A stretch of 64,000 bases of DNA from Rotaria sp. Silwood1 (taxonomy: Eukaryota > Rotifera > Eurotatoria > Philodinida > Philodinidae). Positions 21,750-34,077 of the stretch are shown here, in pieces. Positions within the stretch are counted from its first letter, which is position 1. Every line of letters begins with the position of its first letter. The stretch covers positions 18,582-82,581 of the forward strand of contig CAJNOP010000860.1 of assembly GCA_905250075.1 (NCBI GenBank), written 5' to 3'. The translations under genes and the position numbers were made by a program. The notes under the pieces were generated by a model that made no database searches, was not told the origin of the DNA, and saw only the letters and a list, made by a program, of their open reading frames with translations.

Positions 21750-23073
21750 TTTAACAAGTGGACGAAAATCGGAACTTCTACAAGCAGTTGTAGAAAGAAA
21801 AGATTTTCAACTTATTATTTAATTCAATGTTATTTGTTGTTTTCTTATTTTTGTTTTACTTTATTGTTAACTTTCATGTTGAATTGAAAATAGATATTGA
21901 TAGTTTGAAATGAGTTTTGCCAATATTGTATATGATAAAGAGTGAGTTACCATAATAAAGTTTATCATCATATATTCTGATTGAATTGTTGCTAATCAAG
22001 TTGTATGTTCATCATCAGAAGAGAATTTAAATTCATGTGAAAGATATGCATCAGGAGTGTCTCTTCAACACAAATATATTAAAGAAATTGGTTTTTTCTT
22101 TATTAAAATATTTAATAAAGAGTTTGTTTTTGACTTTAGATTGATGATCTTTATAAAGATTCTAATGGTATTACATTATTTTTACTTGATGATGAAGTTC
22201 GAGATACAACGAATATAAATCTATTTTCTTGATATCTTATCAAATAGTTTAAACCATAAATTAATTATACACTTATATTATTTAGAAAAGATGAAATATA
22301 TTGAAAAAAACACCAACTTTAATTTTCTTTTTTTTTGTTGTTGACAGAATATAATTAATGCATATGAATACTGAAATATTTTTGGTAGAAGTCTGGCTCA
22401 AGTGTTTAAAAAGACCAGTAGAACAATTTTTAGAAATATTTTCTATAAACAGATTTTGCTTCTCTATTGATGAATAAATATTTTCAAATATCGGAAGACA
22501 CAACTGCTTTAAGAGTTTTTTCAGTACGTGTAGAGTAGATATAAACAAGATGTGAAGTCCAAGAATTAATACAGTGTCACTTTTTACGAACATGGGAAGG
22601 AACCATGATTTCCTTACAAATCCCTGATTATTGCTTCTCTATTTTATTTTTATCTCAAACTTCGAAATAATAATAGTTGAATTCAATTGGCAACGTAATA
22701 AATTATAATGAAGAAACTAGTGAGAAAAAAACCTCATTATAAGAATACTTCAATAAAAAAATTCTTGATTAAGAATTATGGACAGTTGGTCGTTGAATGT
22801 TTTAAGAAATTTTTTCACCATTTCTTGGCATTAATGAAGCTGTTAGTTTTTTCAAAGTTATGAGATATGATTACATGATTATTTTTTCTATCAAGAAAAT
22901 AAAAGAAGATATGATTTAGATTAGTTATTATATTTTGAGTGTGTGTACTGTCTTCATGCAAACCACACTCACACCCATAACAAGTCCTAGTATGCGTAGA
23001 TTATGATTCAAATTTAAAAGTAAATTATTTAAGCACTCATATGAAAAATTAAAATATTTTTTTTTGTCTGAAT
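21750..23073. other. Intergenic, possible exon debris
   Basis: Mostly AT-rich and non-coding. Around 22020-22080 and 22138-22231 short stretches have codon choice like real exons (for example LFLLDDEVRDTTNINLFS), but they do not join in phase. The rest, 22232-23073, shows nothing. Confidence 0.35.
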
Positions 23074-23781
23074 TAAGGCTCCTAACAGAGTGAAAAATGT
23101 TTCTCTGTGTTCTGTCCTGTCTTGCTTCCACCTTACCCTGTCCTTACCTGTTCTCCTCTGCCCTGTCCTATCATAAATAACGCGGTCGAGTGGCACGTTC
23201 TCTGAAAATATTTTGCGAATAATTGAATGTATTATAGGCTTTCTTTATTTACTCTCTACCAAAAATACTGTAACATATAATCAATGAAAATATTTTCGTT
23301 CTACATTAACCAATGATCGTTTCAAGGAAAAACAACACATTAGTGAACAAAACCAAATATAAATTATAAGTGACTAGAGCGCAGACCACATGAAAAATTT
23401 TCACAACAAATTAGTTTCCAATTGATTTTTTTCTCATTACTAAAAATAGATTAAAGTCGAATTTTTCAAACAAAAAAGTGAATCACTCCAATTTTTCGGA
23501 TTTTAAAATACTTTGCTGAATTCATGATTCAATCAAAATATCCCACTAGAATTTTGTTTCTACAAACAATAGCCAGCAACGACACCTTCTAGGCTTACTG
23601 TTTCGAATGAAAGTGGACAATTTTCAGTACAATTCGTATCGGACAAAGTAATTGAAACATGTGTTCTGTTCTGTCCTGTTGAGAATTCAGAAGCTACCCT
23701 GTCAAAAATTTACAAATTGTCACGTCGTCCTGCCCTGTCCTATCATATCCTGCAAGGTATCTTGTCCTATTAGGAGCCCTG
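23074..23781. mobile_element. hAT-like MITE with CTGTCCTG words
   Basis: The left end TAAGGCTCCTAACAG and the right end reversed, CAGGGCTCCTAATAG, are inverted repeats. The flanking octamers GTCTGAAT (23066-23073) and GCCTGAAT (23782-23789) match at 7 of 8 positions. Next to each end the word CTGTCCTG/CCCTGTCCT is reiterated (23106-23170 and 23663-23768). It is 708 bp long with no transposase frame. Confidence 0.85.
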
Positions 23782-23884
23782 GCCTGAATATAATCCAATA
23801 TTCTTTGCTATGCATTGTTTTTTTTGAAATATGAAATATTTATGTTTTTGATTCGAGATGATAATGAGAAGGTATAGGAAATCT

Positions 23885-24685
23885 CTACCCTAGAGAATAT
23901 ACTGAGTTAAGGGTACCCAAAAAAGTACCCTGATACCAGTATGTCACAGGAACTTTTGGGTACCAAAGTACTTGCAGGTACTTACAGGTACCTAAGTGGT
24001 ACTTTGGCAAGTACCCTGCTGGAAAATGCACAGTAATTGGGTACCTAAAGGTGCTGATCAAGTACTGAATTGAGTACCATTGTATAGTATTTCTAAGTAC
24101 CCTGTTACCAAATTTTCAGTATGTTCAGGATCGAACCTGATCTTTGACTTTTTAAAATTTTTTCTTTTTCTTGAGATAATTTACTAGATTTTTTTTTAAC
24201 TTTATTCAATTTAATTTTTTCAATTCCAAAAACTTAGCAGGAACAATGTCGGGATCCGACTCAACTTGAGTTGGTCGTAGACCACTTCAGGGTAGTCCGA
24301 TCTTAATTTACGACCAAGCTCGGTATTTCCTCGACTAAGAAATAGTCAAGAAATAATTTAGAAAAAACTAGTATGAAAATTGATTATTTTCTTATGATTT
24401 ATCGACTTGTTTATATAGAGCCGTATGTAAAAAAGAAAACGGTGAATGAATAGTCGCCACACAGAACGCGAAAAATTTAGGATACCCTGTCGAGATTCCC
24501 TCAGTAAAGTTACAGACTTGTGTATCCATGCAGGTACTTATTCAGTGAATGTACTTTTACAGGTACCCCAAACAGTACATACATCAGTAAAATTACTGAG
24601 AATTTTCAAAGTACCCATATTGGGTACCCTGCTAGAGCTTTCTCAGTACATGGGTACCCTGAACTCAGTACTTTCTCTAGGGTAG
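23885..24685. mobile_element. TIR element built of GGTACC words
   Basis: The left end CTACCCTAGAGAATATACTG and the right end reversed, CTACCCTAGAGAAAGTACTG, are inverted repeats extending about 33 bp. The first and last 230 bp carry about twenty copies of GTAC inside GGTACC, AAGTACCC or CAGTAC contexts. The middle (24130-24460) lacks them. No transposase frame and no clear target duplication, so the superfamily is undecided. Confidence 0.82.
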
Positions 24686-26279
24686 GATGTAGATAAGTAT
24701 GTGGAAGTAGTGTGGATGAGGGTTAGGTATGGGTGAATCTTTTCATCATATTAAACCACAAGCACCCACACACTTATGTAAACAGCAAGAGATGAAAAGC
24801 ATCAAAAAGACTCTTGCTTAATGATAACAAATAAATTATGTCACTGACATAAGATATTTTAGTTTAGACAGGATACTATAATATTTGATTATTTAGCTTT
24901 TCTTTTCTTTTATCGAATGAGTCTCTTTTGGTACATCTAATTCCTCATTTTGTGTTTATTTTTTATGGAATATGATGATAACTATTGATTGTTTTATGAA
25001 ATATAAAATAATGTCATTTCCACAAATAATTAATCTGTTCAAAGCTTTTTCTGTTCTCATTACTAAGTTCATAATTATCAAAGAGAAAGATCTTAGTACC
25101 GGTTCTAGTATTATAACACTTAGTTTCAGAAGAAGAGATGAACTAACAAGGATTAGTTTATTTTTAGAAAAGATTGAGAATACTTTCAGAAGGAAACAGA
25201 GATACTTAACAATTGTTTGAAATAGTTTTCACATTGAAGCAATATATTTTAAAGTGGTGTTGAATCCACTATGAAATATAGCGTGAACTTCATTGATGAA
25301 ACATCAAGGCTTAGAAGCCAAACAGTTTGTAGTTCAGATGTTGACTGTTAGTTTTGTTCGCAATGGTTATTGTCTTAAAAATTGATTAAAGTTTGAATAA
25401 ATTCGAAAATGGAGAGTCAGTTTTTGTTCTGGAAGTGTAAGATAGATTGAAAAGTCAAAAGACCACAGTAGATAATCTGCTTGTCTGCCACAATTATCTT
25501 CATAAAAGTTTATTTGTAGATCTAGATTTCTCTTTTAATTATTTGATAGTCGTCCACAAGATGTTGACCTTGAAATCAGTTATATTTCTGATGATGTCTA
25601 ATCAACATTTCTGTTAGAAATACTCTCGATGTATAAAATTCTTATTGCTCTCAGACCATTTATTCTAATGATGATGTTAGCAAAGGATATTAAACAAGGC
25701 TAAAAACTTCATAACATAAGAGCTGAATGATTTTTTTAATAATTCGAGAATATCATCATTGTTTAATGCTATGCTTTCATTGTTTTCGGTAGCATTTTCA
25801 TTGAAATTTTTCTTTTTTCTTGAAACAGATGAGAAATAATCATGAAAATAGTATCATCAATCAAAAGATAAATCCAAAGATCTCGTATAGTATTTATCTG
25901 TGATTCAATTCAAATAAACTTTTAACAAATGAATACTCTCATAAAAGTCAAGATGACAATCAAATATGACAGTTCCACATATTTCTAATTCAGACCCTGT
26001 AAACCATATCAATAATTCTTTACACTGATTTTATTTGTCGGAGAGAGTTATAGTTTTTTATTTTAAATAATAAACACAAAGTGAGACATACGAAATATAG
26101 GCAAAACTGCTTAGGGAAAACAAAGACAAACAAAACAAAAATAGGAATGAGAAAAATTGCACTGATATAATAGGATTTAGATCTATGACAAATATAAACA
26201 CCGAGTAAAAGGAAGGATCAAATAATTTTTTATAATGTTTTACAAAAAAGAAAATATTTCTTTTTTTTTTTTTTTTACA
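24686..26279. other. Intergenic, no gene seen
   Basis: About 1.6 kb of AT-rich DNA. The 82-codon plus-strand frame at 24972-25220 has no recognisable domain and looks fortuitous. The part next to 26280 is probably the 3' untranslated region of the zinc-finger gene. Confidence 0.4.
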
Positions 26280-29077
26280 TTATTTGTTCGATAATTTAAA
26301 TATTTGTTCAATTTGTTTTTCTGACCATGGTTGTTGCCATTTTAAATAATGTTGAAAAATTTTTAATGAATGTCCTTTATTATTAAGAAAATTTGATAAA
26401 CGTTGTTTAAAATTTTCTTCCATATTACCATGTTTTGATGATATATGTAAATTGATACATTCACGTGATAAAACAACAAAAAATTCTTCATGTGAACAAG
26501 CATGACAACGATAAAAAACAGTATGTGTTAACCATTGTTTTGAAATTTCATTAGAAGATAAAATAATCGGTTTTGTTTCAAAAGATGGATTCATATCTGC
26601 GATTATTTCAGTTTTTATTGAATTTTTACGTGTACTCATTCGTATAGGTTTTATCATTGAATTTTCATCAATTTGATTATTTGACTTGTAAATTTTTTTA
26701 CCAGAAGATGATTGTTTTCTATTATCATGTGATCCATTTATGATACGAATACGAGGTCTATCAATAGGAAAACTAGATTGATCATTTTCATTTTGTATTG
26801 GTTCTAGTTTTTGTTTTTTTAAAAAAATAGGACTAGAACTTCGATTCGTTTTTTGTTCTTCAACAATTGGGATAAAAGAAGTTTGAATTGGTTGTATACT
26901 TGTTAGACTAAAATATTCAAAGATATCGAATTAATAATATGGAATTAAAATAATTTTCATTATGATTTTTTTGCACGTTAGATATCTCAGAAGATCGATT
27001 ATTTTAATTAATAACCTTGAGGATATCCTAAGAATTATGAATTCACATGATTTCAAATTTACTAGCAATACTTTCGTTCTATGATGAACATACAGCGGAG
27101 ACTTCTTTGAAGTCTGCTCTGTAAGTTTAGTAGTGAAATACTTCAAGTGACTTCTCGAAAAGTCGAACAGTTATTTCATTATGAAATTTGATTGAAGAGT
27201 TCTAACTTAGATTCTAGAACTTAGGCTATACCAAACGTACGACATGCGCAAATATTTCTCTGAAATATCAATTGTTTTTTTTTATAAAAGATCCATAAAA
27301 CCAATTTTTTGTAACACGAGAAAATTTCAATGACACCCTTCAAAACTATCTTAATAACTGCGATTTCTTGATTCATTCTATTCTTTGAATTGTTCAAATC
27401 GATATATTCTCATAAAAACCTATCCGATAGTAGCCTAATGATCGTATAACTGATGAAATCACTCTATCTATTCTATGCCACTGATCATCAAACTTGCGAA
27501 GTTTTAATAAAATGTGAATTCATCGTATGTAACGTAACATATTTATACAAAGCGATAGTAGTATCTAGGATGTGGATGTAACCATCATTTGTATCCACAT
27601 ATCCTCATCGAATAATATGCTGCTGAAAACATCATTCTAACTACTCAAAAGTCATATAGATATAGTTGGATATGAATCACTCTCTGTTTATATAAAAGTT
27701 GATTTTCGTTGACGTCTACAACTTATGGAATACTCTTTATAGAAAGAGAAGTAAATTTTTATAGTCCAATTAGAGATGATTGCTTGTTATCAACATACTC
27801 TCTTGATGATTGATGTTGTATTAAAGTTAAATCAGGTTGTACCGGATGTACGATTGAATTATTCATTTCATTATTTTCAATTTGAACAATAGAATTGTTA
27901 TTTATTGGTATGGATGATAAATTGTTATCTATTTGTATTTCTGCATGATGATCATTATTGTCAATTTGAATATTAGATAATGATGATGATGATATTGTTT
28001 GATCATAACGTCGAATTTTAAATGGTATTGTAATTTGTTGATCATTATGTTGAAATGTTTGAAAATAATTTCTTTTAAAATTTTTTTGTAAATTTAATGA
28101 ATAATCAGCCATTGTTTGTCGAAGAATATTTATAAATGAATATGCTGTATATGATATATGTTGTTGATTATCATTACTATTTATAATTATTTGAAATTCT
28201 TGACTAGCTATTGAATTTATTAAATGAAAATAAATATTTATATCAGAAAAATAATTATGAAATAAATTATTTGTTGATATTTTAACTAATGTATGAAAAT
28301 TTGGATCAAATATTAATGGATATGAATTATTTGCATTTGTATTTAATTGTTGACGTAAATTTATTTTTGTTGGTAAATTTATTAAAAAATTTTCTTTATT
28401 AAATATAAATGAATTTTTATGAAATTTTTTTATTGATGAATATTGTTTTTTTAATCGAGCTCTTTTAATACTTGCATAAAAATTTTTTTGTTCACGTCGT
28501 GAATATTTATATATATGATATGATATTGATGATTTTGTATTTATTGTATTTAATAAAAATTTTTCTTCTAATTCATTATTATTATCATTGATTAGTATAG
28601 AATTAGTTGTATTACAAATTCTATCATCAAATGATGATTGTTTAGAATAAGGTATATATCCAATAGATAAAGGTATTTGTAAATATGTATTTGTTTTAGT
28701 TTTTGGTTTATATGAAATAAATTTATCATTAAATCGATGTAATTTTAACACTAGAAAATTAAAAAAACAAGAATGTAGATTATAAATAAATAAATAAATT
28801 TACTGTGAAGTAAATCATGATCTTTTTTATTTAATCGTGGTAAACTAATTGTTTCATTATTTCGTTTAGTTGATTTTTTCATATGACAATAGGAAAAATG
28901 AGATAACAGTGAAGAACGATTGCAAAATTCATCAAAACAAAAATGACAGATGAATTTTTGAAGTACTAGAAAAACAAAAGAATATAAAGGATAAGATAAA
29001 AAAAAACAAATCAAATAATTTTATAGGAAAATTGAAAACTAATATAAATAAATTATTATACCTGTCGATGAAGCCAT
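26280..29077 (-). CDS. Unrecognised zinc-finger protein, 585 aa
   Basis: Four exons join in phase: 29062-29077 (ATG), 28804-28965, 27799-28750, 26280-26907. The start is MASSTVLQKF. A C2H2 finger lies near residues 12-34 (CHFCFDEFC...LLSHFSYCH). A basic segment follows (FYASIKRARLKKQYSSIKKFHK). A central region rich in Phe, Ile and Asn looks folded, and an acidic/Asn linker follows with repeated IQIDNN. Near the C-terminus is a second Cys/His cluster (YRCHACSHEEFF...CINLHISSKHG) and then a Trp-containing tail (YLKWQQPWSEKQIEQIF). Two separate fingers with a structured middle suggest a nuclear regulator, but I cannot name the family. HAP40 follows it upstream, head to tail, 183 bp away. Confidence 0.8.
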
Positions 29078-29260
29078 CAGATCTGAATATTTAATAAAAA
29101 AAATAAATAATCACCGGAACTGTTCAATAATAACTTTTCTTCATAATCTATAATCAGACAATACTTATATAAGAAAAAAAAGAAAAGAAAAAATTTTAAT
29201 CAAAAGTCAAAAAAAATGATTGAATCACAATTTCGAAAAGAAAAAGAAGAATATATATTC

Positions 29261-30268
29261 CTATCGATAATCTGTTATATCATTTGATATTGATGTATGT
29301 TGATCAAATTTAAATGTATCAATAAAATGTCCAGATATTTTTTGTTTTAATTTATGAAATAAATGTATATGTCTTGAATTAATTTGTGTTTGTTGATTTA
29401 AATCATATTCTAATTGTTCAATATGTTTTAAATCTTTAGCTTGTATAGCTAATGTTATTGATTGTAATAAATAAAAAAGTGTTTCATCTAAATATGACAT
29501 AGGTATAGTTAATTTTTCATAAGATTCCCATGTATATGCATCTAAAGTTTTAGCATAATCTGAACGAAGACGTTGTGTATGTGGTTGTAATATAAGTAAT
29601 AAAAAAAGACGTAATATATCATATGATGCTAATAAACATTTATAACTTATATCATTTATTGATGTTTTTATTAAACGTTCAATAAAATTTGTTATTGTTT
29701 GTAATGCTAAATTATAATTTTCATTATCAATACGTATATTAATTAAACGTTGATATATACATATTTGTATTGATAATAAATCATGAAATGAATCTAATGC
29801 CATAGAAAAAAGACGTTCACTTTCATGAAATTTTTCTAATATTTCTAAATGTAAACCAACTTGATATGTTATTAAACCAGCTAAATAACGTTCATTTTGT
29901 TCATATAAATTTTTTTGTGCTAATTGATATGTTGATAATGCTAATGATAAATTTTCATGATATGATAATGTATTTGTATCATGTAATTGTAATTCAATTT
30001 CAATAAATATTGCTGCGGCTTCAATTAACATTTGTAATTCACTTGTTGATGATTTTAATTCAGAAAAACAACGTGATGATTGTATTAAACAAAGACCAGC
30101 ATATTCAAGACAATTTTCTTGACGAAATTGTCGTGATAATGATTGAAAATCAAGTGCTGCTTCAGCATATTTTGGTTTACGACTTGTTACAACACCACCA
30201 AAACGAACTTTTTTTAATTTACTATATATTATACGTAAACGTTCGATATGATCAATTGTTGGATCCAT
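29261..30268 (-). CDS. F8A1: HAP40 / factor VIII intron 22 protein (F8A)
   Basis: Intronless, 335 aa, close to the human protein in length. HAP40 is an all-helical, TPR-like protein that binds tightly to huntingtin, stabilises it, and has been linked to early-endosome movement. Recognisable stretches are KYAEAALDFQSLSRQFRQENCLEYAGLC near the N-terminus and LRLFLLLILQPHTQRLRSDYAKTLDAYTWESYE near residue 220. The latter matches the vertebrate VLLLLLLQPP...YAQTLEKYSWEAF block. The C-terminus keeps the LFLLLQSL-type helix as LFYLLQSITLAIQAKDLKHI. The Pro/Ala-rich loop of the mammalian protein is absent, which is expected for an invertebrate. Confidence 0.9.
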   Translation of the reverse strand: MDPTIDHIERLRIIYSKLKKVRFGGVVTSRKPKYAEAALDFQSLSRQFRQENCLEYAGLCLIQSSRCFSELKSSTSELQMLIEAAAIFIEIELQLHDTNTLSYHENLSLALSTYQLAQKNLYEQNERYLAGLITYQVGLHLEILEKFHESERLFSMALDSFHDLLSIQICIYQRLINIRIDNENYNLALQTITNFIERLIKTSINDISYKCLLASYDILRLFLLLILQPHTQRLRSDYAKTLDAYTWESYEKLTIPMSYLDETLFYLLQSITLAIQAKDLKHIEQLEYDLNQQTQINSRHIHLFHKLKQKISGHFIDTFKFDQHTSISNDITDYR

Positions 30269-32558
30269 TTCTTTCTTTTTTTTGTTGCAAGAGTTTTTGA
30301 TCTTAATAATAAATACGTTATTTTTGATAGAACATTATTATTTTTGTTTTGAATAAATATCGATTGGTTAATTGTTTATCTAGAATAGTGATTTCTAGCA
30401 CTAAATAGATGTCACTATAATCGATTCACTTCTTTTGAAAGATGATATGCATATTATAAAAATATGTAATATTTTTGGTCAGATTACCAAAACTTTCATG
30501 AGTATATTTTGATGAATTGGTTTCATTTTTTTTTTCGTTTAATATAAAATCAAATTTTATCTACAAAAAAAACAAATTCCATTTCAAACTATAGAATTTA
30601 ATTTAAATTCTTTTCTAAAATTTTGTATTTTTTCCCCATTGTATGTTAATCATCGTACGTCTAACAATAAGATATTTTAATCTTTGTTGGAATTTACCTT
30701 GTTTACGAAAATTTTTCTTCCTTACCTGACGTTGGAATTTGCCAACCACTAGTCACAATGAAGCGAATGTTTGCAAGTATTAACTCAATCAAAGGATGTA
30801 ATAAAAAAAAAAACGTTTCATTGAATGACACTATATTCATTAGCAATTGCCAAATTATGCTGTTATGAGTATTATCAAGAAACAAAAGTTGACTGATATT
30901 TATGTTTCATTTTATTCTAGTATATGGGAGTATCGAGTTGAATCTCACTAATTATTTTTTTTTGTCAGAGTTAAACTAGTCGAAATCAAAACTCGTTATT
31001 TTTAGTACACTGAATGAGTCCTATTGAAATAAATTCTAATTTTTCATTTAACTCATTAAATATATATAATACACATTTAATCTGAATTCCTGCAGCAGCA
31101 TCGTTATTGGTTTATTGGATATGACGCATCTCTTTTATAACATAAATCTGTAATAAAAAATGAATTTACCATTAGATTTCAGGAACTATTACATCACCGT
31201 CAATTTATGCTACTAAATAAGTTCTACAAGATTTTTGTTCTTTAATAAATATCAAAAAAAAACACATAACATATTTATAATCATGTCTACTGAAATCAAT
31301 ATAAATATTACATAATAAGAATTCAAGTAACTCTTAATATAATTTCTTTGCAATTTATGACATACATCATAAAGTTGAATGATACTTTACCATTATTTGT
31401 TTCTTTTTTTGTATTCAAGTAATGATATCCTTTGCACTATATTAAGACCATTAAGTTTTTTTTTGAGTATCATTTTTTAGTATTAGTTATAAATGTATTT
31501 TCTATGTAAAATATTAATTAAAATAAAAATTAGAAATATGATTTTTATGAATTAGATATCAAATTAATATTTAATTAATAAATAATTTGAATTATAATGT
31601 TTTTCAGAAAGGAAATATACTTTTATATACAAAATCACGAACAAGAAATAATATTTACTAATATATACACCATTCTCAAATGACGCATTTAAATATATGT
31701 AATTTGTTTTTCTTATTTATATATATATATATATTGTTAATTTTTATTTTTTATTTCAATAAATATACAAGCGTATTAATAAAACAAAAAAAAAACAGAG
31801 CAACAAATGCTCATTACCGGTCAATAGACGTTTTACAAGTTACTTTAAATATGTCACAGATGATTTTTTTTCTTTTTTTTCTCAATACGCTTTGCATCTC
31901 AATAAAAAAAAGAAAATAACAGATACAGATAAAGATAAATGAATAATAAATGTATGTGCATGAATATTTAAACTAGACTATAATATCGTACCTGTCGTTA
32001 TCTTACACTCTTTCTGACAAATAGAAAAATAGATACATTCACCGTCGTTTAAGTAAAAATGAATTAGTAAGAGAGAGTGATAAAAGAAACAAAAAAAACA
32101 AACAAACAGAAATAAACATTCATACACAAACTTATATATCTTATCTGAAGTTAAGAGGCTCAAATAACGTACAACAGTAAAATTAAAAATATATGTTTTC
32201 TTTTTTTTTGAAGAATATTTTCTTGTTTACAAAAACAACAATGATAAAAAATAAAAATAAACAATTCTAGATTGTACAACGACAAACTAAATAATTTATA
32301 AAAACAAAAAGAAATGTTTTCAATAACTACGATATCTAAAGTAAAAAAAAACTTTTATATACATTTATATATGAATGTATGCGGCCAATTTTTTTCTTTC
32401 TCATTTACATTAAATTACATTGCACAACACGATCATAAAATATCTCATTAGAAATTTACTCTGTTTAAATATTGATCGTGAGGAAGAGACAGACAGACAG
32501 AGAGAGAGAGAGAGAAAAAAAAAGTACAGCTAATCTACTCAAATAAATGTACAAAAGT
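30269..32558. other. Intergenic between HAP40 and BTG/Tob genes
   Basis: No gene seen. The left part holds the HAP40 promoter and the right part probably the BTG/Tob 3' untranslated region, with AATAAA-like strings on both strands. A GA microsatellite lies at 32487-32516. Confidence 0.45.
32487..32516. repeat. GACA/GA microsatellite
   Basis: GACAGACAGACAG passing into an uninterrupted GA run, about 70 bp downstream of the BTG/Tob stop codon and so probably in its 3' untranslated region. Confidence 0.85.
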
Positions 32559-34077
32559 TTAATACTTAGATTTTCGATTTCCAATAACACCTGTTGATAT
32601 TGGATATAATGATTGATCTTCATAGAAAGGAGTAAATTGATCAATATTCATTGGTGTTGGTGTTGGTGGAGACATAGAAAAAGGTGATGAAGTTCTGAAT
32701 TGTTGTTGATAGATATGAGGTGGTACACGACGATGATTTGGAACTTTACGTATTGATTGTGGATTTGCCGAAGTTTTTTGTAAGGCTAATGCTTTATATA
32801 AACGATTGAGTTTATAATAATCTATAAAAAAAATAAAATAAGAGATAAAATTTTGTTTTTTTTTTTAAATTAATCTATAACTTACATGGATAACTTTCAA
32901 CATAACCACAATAACCACTATCCGATGATTCATTAGATGTAGTACTATGTTCTGAATGTGGTGTATCCGAACGTTCTGGTTGACTATGATTTTCTTCATT
33001 AAATAAATTTTCATCAATATTAATACTATTTTCTAATGGATGTGATTGTAATGGAACATTAATTGGAGTTGTTGATGACATTTGAAATATTGGTGCTTGT
33101 GGTGATAAAGCTCTTGGTGGTGTAAATAATGGACCATTATTATACATAGATGGTTGTGTTACTAAATATGGTGGTGATGACGTACGTTGTGGTGTTGAAG
33201 CACCGGAATTATTAATTGAATCACATGGTGAAGAATTTGTTGGTGATGTTCGTAATGTATTAACCATAGGTATACGACTTTGAGATAATAATGTATCAAG
33301 ATCATAATGAAAAAGTTCATTTTCATCTTTATCAAATCGAGCAACAATTAATTGTTGATTATCTTTTGGACATACATGATTTCCCAATCTAAATTAAAAT
33401 ATTAAAATAAATTAAATTTTTTAAAAAGTACAAAATACTATGGACTCAATTCTAAGAAGGTTATTTTTGTGTTTTTTCTTATTTGTTATTATGAAATAAC
33501 AAAATAAACAAAACAACTCATATTTTCTTTTGTTCTTTCATCATCATTATGACATCAAATGACATCATTGCTCGTGATTACATTACGCACTAACATTCTA
33601 CGCATTTTTTTCTTAGGTAAAGAAGAAAAAGAAAGGAAGAACGAATTTTGTACTAAAACATTATAATAAGTCTAGTCATGATGACGATGCATACCTTATA
33701 GAAACTTCATAGGGATCAATCCATAATGTTAATTCATGTCGAATACCAAGTAATTTTGGTGTAAAACCTAATTTATGACATATTTCAGCAACAATAATAT
33801 CACAAAAATCATTTTCTTTATTAAATTCAAGTGAACGATAAGCTTGTCCTTTAATAGGCTTATCTAAAATATAAAAAATAAAAATTATCTCAATTTTATC
33901 ATAAAATAAGAAAAGATGAAATTGAAATTTACCAGGATACCAATGTCCTTGATAACGTTCCAATAAAGTTTTTTCAAGTTGTGTATGAAATTGTTCAATA
34001 GCTTCTTGTTTTATTAAACCATATCGTTGAACATACGAACATAATAGATCAAGTGCAACATTAATTTCTTTTTTCAT
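32559..34077 (-). CDS. BTG/Tob family antiproliferative protein
   Basis: Four in-phase exons (33933-34077, 33695-33863, 32886-33388, 32559-32821) encode 359 aa. The N-terminal BTG domain (about 1-120) carries box A (LEKTLLERYQGHWYPDKPIK then GQAYRSL) and box B (LTLWIDPYEVSIRLG), the family signatures. BTG/Tob proteins bind the CAF1/POP2 deadenylase and promote poly(A) shortening of mRNA. The long tail is Ser/Pro/Asn-rich and disordered (PTNSSPCDSINNSG, PQRTSSPPYL), with a last conserved-looking helix YKLNRLYKALALQK. Length fits Tob better than BTG1/2. I do not see a clear PAM2 (PABP-binding) motif. The start at MKKEINVALDLL was preferred over an upstream in-frame ATG because family members begin there. 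Confidence 0.9.

Noticed and set aside
22020..22231. Possible two-exon gene downstream of the RING-TRAF gene
   Set aside because: Codon choice looks exon-like, but the pieces cannot be joined in phase across any GT-AG pair and there is no start.
24126..24140. Sequence like a tRNA T-arm on the minus strand (CAGGTTCGATCCTG)
   Set aside because: No anticodon arm, D-arm or acceptor stem can be formed around it; it lies inside the GGTACC element.
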